From assembly GCA_020720805.1 (NCBI GenBank), contig DYNZ01000010.1:1-61675 (forward strand): a DNA stretch of 61,675 bases. The letters are read 5' to 3'. Shown here piece after piece: positions 54,874-61,675 of this stretch (positions within the stretch are counted from its first letter, which is position 1; each line of letters opens with the position of its first letter). Under the pieces are notes generated by a model. It was not told the origin of the DNA. It saw only the letters and a list, made by a program, of their open reading frames with translations, and made no database searches. The translations under genes were made by a program, and so were the position numbers. The DNA comes from Leptospira biflexa. Lineage in GTDB: Bacteria > Spirochaetota > DYNZ01.

Positions 54874-55724
54874 ATGCAAGATTCTATTCTGGAATTCATT
54901 GTACAGGGTGAATCAGCAGGGCTTGAATTTAAGGAAAAGGAAGTGCGTCCGGACACTCTTGCCAGAGAGATGGCAGCCTTTGCGAATATCGCTGGCGGAA
55001 TTATTTTGTCAGGGGTGTCAGATACAGGAAAAATAGAAGGATTCGAATTGGATAAGGCTGATGAATCGATAAGCAATATAGCGACGCATAACGTTGATTT
55101 CAGAACGAAAATTCGAATCAAATCCACTTTGATAGAGGATAAAAAAGTGGTGTCCATTGAAATTGCAAAAGGAAAGCATAACCCCTAGCAAACAATTGAT
55201 GAAATACCATATTCGTGTCGGTTCTACAAATAGGATTGCTACTAAAGAGGAGCTGTCCCGATTGTTTCAGCAGTCCTACTTTGTTCATTATGACCTATCT
55301 CCTGTGGAGGGAAGCGGATTGAGTGATTTTGATGAAACTTTGCTGCACGAATACTGGCAGAACTATTATCAGATCAACTACCTTGAGCTGGAGGAGGCTG
55401 AAAAGAGTCGAATTTTATTGAATGCAGGACTTCTGACGGAATTAGATGGGCGCTTCGCTTGTTCCGTCTCCGGTCTTCTCATGTTTGGCCGCTACCCGCA
55501 GCAGCGTATTTTAAACGCAGGTATTGTTCTAACCGTTTTTAATGGTGACGATCCGGCTGATCCGCTGCTTGTAAAAAAAAAATATTATCGGAACTTTGCC
55601 TGATTTAATCGAAAAATCTTTTGCGCTATTAAAAGCATTTTTGTCCAATCCTTCTCCATTTTATTGCCAGGACTTTGGGAATGTCCAGAATTTTTGTGAT
55701 GCAAAAGTTATGTCCCAGGTTTAA
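54874..55724 (+). pseudogene. Broken AlbA_2 (Schlafen-like) putative DNA-binding/ATPase gene
   Basis: The first part, MQDSILEFIVQGESAGLEFKE through DTLAREMAAFANIAGGIIL and IEIAKGKHNP, is a typical AlbA_2 domain. An in-frame TAG (where a Tyr is usual) and a small indel near 55189-55210 shift the reading to YHIRVGSTNRIATKEEL. A run of ten A's near 55571-55580 shifts it again to SGTLPDLIEKSF before a final stop. The C-terminal half of the family is missing. It is a decayed gene in the insertion-prone gap between the FkbM and glycosyltransferase genes. Confidence 0.8.
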
Positions 55725-55729
55725 TATAT

Positions 55730-55876
55730 AAGCTATTTGTCGCTGCCTTACTTTATATCGACGATATTGAAGATGATGATTTAACGTATCTCGAACCCAA
55801 AGAAATGATTAGCAAAGTACAAATCAGAAATTATTTTGAAAATTTAATCCTAAAAGAAGATAAAGAAATACAATGA
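55730..55876 (+). pseudogene. Unrecognised C-terminal gene fragment
   Basis: The frame KLFVAALLYIDDIEDDD through NYFENLILKEDKEIQ ends in TGA overlapping the ATG of the next gene (ATGA). The coupling suggests that an intact gene once preceded the glycosyltransferase and was largely replaced by the AlbA-type debris. No family is recognised. Confidence 0.35.
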
Positions 55877-58476
55877 ACTTAAAAGATGAATTGCAACGAC
55901 TGCAGCGGGAAATCGATAGTACACGTGCGGCTATGGATAGCTATCACCAGCAGGCAGAAGATCTCAGGAGATCGATTTCTTTCCGTTTTGGTTATAATGT
56001 ACTGCATCCATGGAAAAATATGCATGGCTTGGTTAAATTTTTCTTAATATCCCCATTGCATTTAATAAAATTTTTTTTTCAAAAAATTTATAAAATTCCC
56101 ATAATGGGCAATTATGCTATCTGGCTCAGAAATTCAAGAATTATTAAATGGTTATTCCAAAAATTGATTCAAAATAAAGAAAGTTATTTATCGAATTTTC
56201 AATTAACACTATCCCGTAGAGGTTCAATAAATAACCCTATCTTCTTTTTTTCTGATGATATTGTTATCTATTATTATGTTGATCATACTTGTACATTTAA
56301 ATATAATACAGGTTTGCAACGGGTAACAAGATTACTTGCCAAATCAATCGTTAATCAAAATATTGATATTAGGCCTATTCGCTGGAATCTTCGGCAAAAA
56401 GAATTTGAATATCTAAATAAGGAACAGCTAGAAAATCTTTCATTATTTCAAGGACCTTCGGTCGAAAGTATAAATCAGTTTACTAATGAAACTGGTTTTT
56501 TTCAAGTTCAACCTGAGCATTTAAATTTAAAAAATTGTTGGCTTTTATTACCTGAAGTAACTTACATAAATAATTACTCAATTAATCTAACCCAAGAGAT
56601 CTTTGATAAAGGTAAGAAACTAGGTTTAAAAATTGCCAGTATTTATTATGATTCAATTCCTTTGAAAAGAAAAGAACTATCATTTAATGCAGGTATTCAT
56701 AAAGATTATATGAATTCTATTGAAGAATCTAATATTATTATTCCAATTTCACATTACTCTGCACAGGATTTCCAACATTTGCCTCATAAAATTCAAACCA
56801 TCACTCTAGCTGCGGAGTCTATGTTAAGTCCAAGGGTTTCAAATCCAAATATCAATATTAAAATAAATAATGAAAATATTATCCTTTCCGTTGGCTCAAT
56901 TACTCATCATAAAAATCAAATGACATTAGTAAAAGCATTTCAATCTATATGTAATAAAATTACGGATGGGAACTGGAAGCTCGTGTTAATCGGGAATATA
57001 GCTGTTGATTTATTAGATCCTTTTAATAAACTAATAAGAAATAATCCGCAAATAGAGTTTATAAAAAATGCACCTGAAGAAGTTTTGGTTGATTATTATA
57101 AAAAATGTAGATTTACAGTTTTTCCTTCCCTTTTAGAAGGATACGGACTTCCCATTGTTGAAAGCCTTTGGTTTGGAAAGCCTTGTATATGTGCAAATTT
57201 TGGAGTTATGAGTGAAGTGGCAAGTGTTGGCGGTACTTTACAGATAGATGTGTCTAATATGCAAATGATAGAAGACGCAATAATGTTACTCATTACTAAT
57301 CCAGTAAAAATTTATGAACTGCAACAAGAAGCAATTAGGGCAAAACTCAAAACTTGGGATGAATACGGTACAGAAATTATAAATTTATTGCAGAACCATT
57401 TTATTGAATTAGAAAAAAATGATGTAAAGCATAAAAGAATATTTTGGCTTGGAATGCATAAAGTATTAGTTAAAACAGAACTTGTTCGGCTTAGGAGTCT
57501 TGGCTATGAAGTATTTAATCCGCCATATTTAAGTCCTATATTAGACCAATCTGCACAAATTGAATGGGATAATACACAGAATAGTACTCTTCCTTTAAAT
57601 ATATTAAATAAACTTGCGAATACGAATTTTTTTTATACTGATCTTTCAGCTGAAATATTCAAAATTTTAAATAGTTATTTTGGCACTATTATTGTCACTA
57701 TTACTCCGCATTGGCTTAAACCAATTATAAATGGTTATACAGGAAAGATAATATATCGCGTATATGGACAGCATGATAGACTTAGCGATTCATGTGAAGA
57801 AATTGGGATTAAAGATAAAATCATTGAAAATAATAATTTTTTTTTCGTGCCTCATGCTTTAGAGTGTGTAAATGATGAAGATAATTGGTTACGAAAAAAT
57901 GAAAAAGTTATTCCATATTGTCTAACTGATGATATATTTGGATATATTGATTCTTGGAAGTATGAAAATGCAGATATAAATCAAGTTGCCATGACTTGTC
58001 CAAATATTTCTAATGATTATTTTGCCAAGCATTACAAATATATCAATAAAGTATTTCCACAATCATATTTTCATCTTTATGGCGCACAATTAACAAAAGT
58101 AAACGATTCAAGAATAGTTGGAACTCTTCCAAGAGAAGAACTTTTAAGGAGATGGATTCACAGTGTAGCATATGTTTATACTTACAATGAATCTAGAGTT
58201 TGTTACCTTCCACCTATTGAAATGATGATAATTGGAGCCCCAGTATTATTTCCCGAGGGCTGTTTGCTTGATTTATATTTCAATGGTGCCGATACACCTG
58301 CTCGATTTAAAACACCCAAGGAAGCCTTAGAAAAAATTGAGCGGATTCGCTCAGGCGATTTAAATTTAATTGAAGAAATAATTTCTTTTCAAGATTCTAT
58401 ATGGAATCGTTACAAGCCAGGTTATGTATGGCCCATCTTTGATTCCGAAATTAGGAATATAATTGAATGTTTTTAG
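55873..58476 (+). CDS. Two-domain glycosyltransferase (GT4-type plus second domain)
   Basis: 867 aa. A short coiled coil with SFRFGYNVLHPWK (residues 1-45) and a hydrophobic segment (about 50-70) lead to a GT4-like domain (about 130-500): TGLQRVTRLLAKS, IASIYYDSIPL, ILSVGSITHHKNQMTLVKAF (near 337) and FPSLLEGYGLPIVESLWFGKP (near 418; the ExxxxxxxE region). The C-terminal half (about 520-867) begins RIFWLGMHKVLVKTELVRLRS and looks like a second, separate GT-fold domain of unknown type. It probably assembles a repeat unit of the glycan. It is strongly AT-rich. Confidence 0.82.
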   Translation: MNLKDELQRLQREIDSTRAAMDSYHQQAEDLRRSISFRFGYNVLHPWKNMHGLVKFFLISPLHLIKFFFQKIYKIPIMGNYAIWLRNSRIIKWLFQKLIQNKESYLSNFQLTLSRRGSINNPIFFFSDDIVIYYYVDHTCTFKYNTGLQRVTRLLAKSIVNQNIDIRPIRWNLRQKEFEYLNKEQLENLSLFQGPSVESINQFTNETGFFQVQPEHLNLKNCWLLLPEVTYINNYSINLTQEIFDKGKKLGLKIASIYYDSIPLKRKELSFNAGIHKDYMNSIEESNIIIPISHYSAQDFQHLPHKIQTITLAAESMLSPRVSNPNINIKINNENIILSVGSITHHKNQMTLVKAFQSICNKITDGNWKLVLIGNIAVDLLDPFNKLIRNNPQIEFIKNAPEEVLVDYYKKCRFTVFPSLLEGYGLPIVESLWFGKPCICANFGVMSEVASVGGTLQIDVSNMQMIEDAIMLLITNPVKIYELQQEAIRAKLKTWDEYGTEIINLLQNHFIELEKNDVKHKRIFWLGMHKVLVKTELVRLRSLGYEVFNPPYLSPILDQSAQIEWDNTQNSTLPLNILNKLANTNFFYTDLSAEIFKILNSYFGTIIVTITPHWLKPIINGYTGKIIYRVYGQHDRLSDSCEEIGIKDKIIENNNFFFVPHALECVNDEDNWLRKNEKVIPYCLTDDIFGYIDSWKYENADINQVAMTCPNISNDYFAKHYKYINKVFPQSYFHLYGAQLTKVNDSRIVGTLPREELLRRWIHSVAYVYTYNESRVCYLPPIEMMIIGAPVLFPEGCLLDLYFNGADTPARFKTPKEALEKIERIRSGDLNLIEEIISFQDSIWNRYKPGYVWPIFDSEIRNIIECF

Positions 58477-58545
58477 CATTAATTAATAATTTATTGTTTT
58501 TTTAATTTTAAATTAACTAGTTATATTTTTTTATAGGAGAACTTA

Positions 58546-59787
58546 ATGAGCCAAAATTACAAAAAACTAGAAAAGTGCCGAGTTTGTAACGGACAAGACT
58601 TGTCAAGTGTATTAAATTTAGGGCATCAGTATTTAACTGGTGTATTTCCAAAAAATTCAAGTAATTTAATTACCAAGGGTCCTTTGGAACTCGCCTGGTG
58701 TTTGAATTGTAATCTTCTACAATTGAATCATTCTTATAGTCTTGAAGAAATGTATGGTGAAAATTATGGATATCGGTCTGGGTTAAATAAATCCATGGTT
58801 GATCATCTTACAAGTAAAATAAATTCGCTTGAAAAATATGCAAAGATCAAGCCAGGCGACACAGTCCTAGATATTGGTTCCAATGATGCAACATCACTTA
58901 AAGCATATTCAATTAAAGGTATTGATCGAATTGGTATTGATCCTACCGGCAAAAAATTTAAAGAATTTTATGTTGATGATATTAGGCTCGTACCAGATTT
59001 TTTCACAGTGGAAAATTTTAAATCCGTAACATCCAAAAATGCAAAAATTATTACATCAATTTCAATGTTTTATGACCTTGAAGATCCAGTAGATTTTGCA
59101 AAGCAAATTGCGCAAATTCTTGATGTTAATGGGATATGGCATTTTGAGCAAAGTTATATGCCTTCAATGCTTCGTATGAACTCTTATGATACAATTTGTC
59201 ATGAACATCTTGAATTTTATTCACTAAATGTAATAAAATATATCGTAGAAAGAGCAGGATTAAAAATTGTTGATGTAATCATGAATTCGGTTAATGGCGG
59301 TAGTTTTGCTGTAACTGTTGCGAAAAAAGATAACATGAGTTTGCAAGTAAATGATAGTATTATAAATTGGCTCCTAGAGCAGGAAAATAGAATGGGTTTG
59401 CATACCTTAAAACCATATCGGAATTTTGAAGATCGTGTTTTTCATCATCGTGAAGATTTAACTCGTCTTGTTAAAACGCTTAATTCAGCTGGGAAAACTG
59501 TTCTTGGATATGGTGCTTCAACGAAAGGTAATGTTCTGTTACAGTTTTGTAACTTTGATAAAAATGATCTTAAAGCTATAGCTGAAGTAAATGAAGATAA
59601 ATTTGGTAGCTTTACTCCTGGTACTAATATTCCAATTATTTCTGAATCTGAAGCTAGAAATATGAAACCAGATTATTTTCTAGTTCTTCCATGGCATTTT
59701 AAGGATGGTATATTAAGGCGGGAAAAAGAATATTTACAAAATGGTGGAAAATTTATATTCCCATTTCCTGAAATTGAAATTATTTAG
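58546..59787 (+). CDS. NDP-sugar C-methyltransferase-type SAM methyltransferase
   Basis: 413 aa. Three-part layout: an N-terminal zinc-binding Methyltransf_13 region (CRVCNGQDL and WCLNCNLLQL), a SAM domain (VLDIGSNDATSLKAY near 105) with HFEQSYMPSMLRMNSYDTICHEHLEFYS (seen as NSYDTICHEHLEFYS near 222), and a C-terminal Methyltransf_14 domain (VLGYGASTKGNVLLQ near 323). This matches sugar 3-C-methyltransferases such as TylCIII/NovU relatives. It suggests a branched-chain sugar or related modification. AGGAGA precedes the ATG. Confidence 0.88.
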   Translation: MSQNYKKLEKCRVCNGQDLSSVLNLGHQYLTGVFPKNSSNLITKGPLELAWCLNCNLLQLNHSYSLEEMYGENYGYRSGLNKSMVDHLTSKINSLEKYAKIKPGDTVLDIGSNDATSLKAYSIKGIDRIGIDPTGKKFKEFYVDDIRLVPDFFTVENFKSVTSKNAKIITSISMFYDLEDPVDFAKQIAQILDVNGIWHFEQSYMPSMLRMNSYDTICHEHLEFYSLNVIKYIVERAGLKIVDVIMNSVNGGSFAVTVAKKDNMSLQVNDSIINWLLEQENRMGLHTLKPYRNFEDRVFHHREDLTRLVKTLNSAGKTVLGYGASTKGNVLLQFCNFDKNDLKAIAEVNEDKFGSFTPGTNIPIISESEARNMKPDYFLVLPWHFKDGILRREKEYLQNGGKFIFPFPEIEII

Positions 59788-59834
59788 CAAATTACTAATT
59801 ATCTTATAGGTAAAATCATTTCATCTAATGGATT

Positions 59835-61112
59835 CACTAGTGTCCCAAAAGATTTAATGTTAGTTAATTATCACTAATATTTTTATTTTTCTTCGATCCT
59901 GGCGGGTGAAGCAATCTTTCCAGGGTTTCACCGGAAAAGACATTATCTGACAGGTTTCGAAATATTTTCAAGACACTCAAAGATGATTTCGATTTGAATT
60001 TTAGCCAGGCAACGATCAGATAAACGAGCATAGCTATCCATATCTGAAATTTGACAGCATTCTCAGGCATACCATAGAATTTTTTGATTTCAAGATTCTG
60101 TTTGATCCACTTGAAAAATAGTTCAATATCCCAGCGAGCTTTATAGATATCTGCAATAGTTCGTGCAGACAAATGGGTAATAATGGTTAAATATGAATAT
60201 ACAGTTTTTTTTCATCATCATAAAATTTCACAAGGCGCAGCTGATCCGGATAATCTTCCGCATGACTACCTGTAAATTTAATAGTCCAATCAGCCCTGAT
60301 GTTCTTCTGACTTTTTTCATTTCTATGAATAACTCTGAATTGTGTATTTTCTTTAGCCCGAATCACGAAAAATGCCTTATTTTTATGGATTTTCTGCAGA
60401 AAACTGAACTTCAGGTAACCTTTATCCATTATATAAATTGATTTTTCAGATAATGGAAAATCATCGTGCAGGTTAACATCATGAATCTTAGCTTCGGAAA
60501 TATAAAGGTAGTCCGGTATTTTACTCCGGTTATCCAGAAGAGTATGAATTTTTATCCCCGATTTTGTACTGCGAAATCCAGCCCATTGAAACTGATTTTT
60601 ACAGAGACCGATTGTACTGCTGTCTATGCTCTTTAATGGATTCTTGAATCTGAATCGTTTATCATGATTTTTGTGAGAAAATTTATTCAACAGGTCATAG
60701 TACAGATTTTCTACAATTTTATACGACCTGGTTTTTAATGCATGAGATACATTGTTCCGGGAAATCCCCTTTAGTCCCATGTGGTAAATATTCTTTTCCT
60801 GGTATTGTAAAGATTGAACAATGCTTCTGGAGATGTTTTTGCCGGACAAATGGCCAAACATGATGGTACTGATGAGGTCTTTTGTCCTGAAATGTTTCAC
60901 AGATTTATCGCCTCCGTGCTCAATAACGCGTTTTTCTAAATTATATCTTGAAATTTCAAGCTGCATCTGGCTTATGATATTCCTTGTTTTAAACATGCTA
61001 TTGATCTCCGTTTTAACCCAGTATTCTTGTTTATTTGTGCTGAATTAACAATTGAATATTACGGGAAGGAAATTAATAGCATTTTTTTTGCCATTTACTT
61101 GGGACACTAGTG
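59835..61112 (-). mobile_element. IS4-type insertion sequence, 1278 bp, with 9-bp target duplication
   Basis: Inverted ends CACTAGTGTCCCAA are seen at 59835 and, reversed, at 61112. The 9-bp direct repeat TAATGGATT is present on both sides (59826-59834 and 61113-61121), so the copy is complete and probably recent. It contains one transposase gene on the minus strand, read in two frames. Confidence 0.92.
59864..60996 (-). pseudogene. IS4-family transposase, split by a frameshift at an A-run
   Basis: DDE transposase. The N-terminal frame (60996-60187, 269 aa) carries the first Asp in SIDSSTIGL (Asp125) and the second in IMDKGYLKF (Asp191). The C-terminal frame (to 59864) carries YKARWDIELFFKWIKQNL with the catalytic Glu in the Y-R-E-K signature. 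The frames meet across a run of eight A's on the coding strand (60205-60212); a -1 shift there gives a continuous reading, TVYSYLTIITHLSARTIAD. This could be a disabling mutation or programmed slippage. Confidence 0.85.
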
Positions 61113-61252
61113 TAATGGATTAATTAATATAAAATAATTTTTTTCTTTTTATAATTTTAAAAAAATCCAAATAGCTATATAAATTAAATTTGGTAGTTAT
61201 ATGAGCCAAATTATTTTTTGCAGAATTAGTGAAATTGTTAAAATCTTTTAAT

Positions 61253-61462
61253 TTAAAGGCTAAAGAAACAAATGCGCTTAATATCAACATAGTTATTGCA
61301 TTTTAATGCATTTTGTAAAGTTTTTCTTTCTGGATTCAATACCACGTTATCATGCCTGCGCCACTTTCTCGTACGCTTACCCCAATGCTCAGGTTGCCTA
61401 TAACGTGCCACTTTGACAACTCGATTACCCCTTGTGTCAACATAGTTGTCATCCGAACCCAA
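61253..61462 (-). other. Unrecognised ORF fragment, 69 aa
   Basis: The frame begins after a stop two codons upstream and reads GSDDNYVDTRGNRVVKVARYRQ, then EHWGKRTRKWRRHDNVVLNP (basic, Trp/Arg-rich). It may be the 3' end of a transposase or other accessory gene cut by the IS3-like element at 61528. No family could be assigned. The rest of 61122-61527 is AT-rich and shows nothing else. Confidence 0.25.
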
Positions 61463-61527
61463 ACGGATTCAGTTATAAAAAATTGCAAAAGAATCTGCCA
61501 CTTGATAGCTGTAGTGCAGCAGATGTT

Positions 61528-61675
61528 TGGACTGACCCCCTAAAACTAGAGTGATAAAACTAACAGTATTAGGAGAATAAGGACATGATAAAAAGAGTGC
61601 ATTACCCAGAAGAATTCAAGGTAAGCGCGAATTTATCCCATAGCCGACTTAAAAACATCCAATTGAGCCTGAGTA
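61528..61675 (+). mobile_element. Start of an IS3-like element (truncated by window end)
   Basis: TGGACTGACCCCCTAAAAC at 61528 resembles the left end of IS3-group elements. Eighteen bases upstream of an ATG at 61585 lies AGGAGAATAAGG. The first codons, MIKRVHYPEEFK, match the N-terminus of IS3 OrfA proteins. After that the frame (VSANLSHSRL) departs from the expected helix-turn-helix, so the element may already be broken. Confidence 0.5.

Overview
The window comes from a Gram-negative (diderm) bacterium that makes lipopolysaccharide. It carries bamA, lpxD, lpxA, yajC-secD-secF, yidD, murB and clpS-clpA, followed by a large surface-polysaccharide locus. The lineage cannot be fixed from sequence alone. 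A TPR protein with a nuclease-like tail, a multi-GAF SpoIIE-type phosphatase, a STAS protein and a DUF4015-type glycosidase fit an LPS-bearing spirochaete-like group, but this is a guess. No tRNA, rRNA or CRISPR array was seen.

Layout. (1) 0.2-13.5 kb: dusB, an ArsC-family protein, an M48 peptidase, two glycoside hydrolases, then an operon-like run of unknown proteins ending in a GAF/SpoIIE phosphatase. (2) 13.6-25.3 kb: cell-envelope and secretion block (bamA-lpxD-lpxA-ruvX, yajC, an unknown membrane protein, secD-secF-yidD, and two related membrane proteins). (3) 25.3-36.6 kb: ribD-ribE, a STAS protein, murB, clpA-clpS, a DUF481-like outer-membrane protein, and an operon pairing a VWA-FHA membrane protein with a degenerate NtrC-like protein. 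(4) 36.9-59.8 kb: a specialised NusG paralogue heads a polysaccharide locus. The locus makes UDP-glucuronate, UDP-xylose, UDP-galacturonate and dTDP-rhamnose, and contains an aminotransferase, glycosyltransferases, methyltransferases and an ABC exporter (Wzm/Wzt). The exporter genes are split by toxin-antitoxin debris. From about 52.5 kb the genes become visibly AT-rich. (5) 59.8-61.7 kb: a complete IS4-type element with a 9-bp target duplication, an unrecognised fragment and the start of an IS3-like element.

The most striking feature is a family of nine intergenic repeats between 1 and 42.4 kb. Comparing copies by eye resolves it into two TA-ended units: an 'outer' 105-bp unit, found alone at 18614 and 42318, and an 'inner' hairpin-rich unit, found alone at 27280 and 36648. 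At 27852, 31964 and 38818 the inner unit sits inside the outer one at a TA. The inner unit contains small nested hairpins whose stems differ between units but remain paired. A separate 102-bp TATAC-ended insertion has entered a nucleotidyltransferase gene (43786-43887) in frame, splitting its catalytic Asp-Ile-Asp motif with 34 extra codons.
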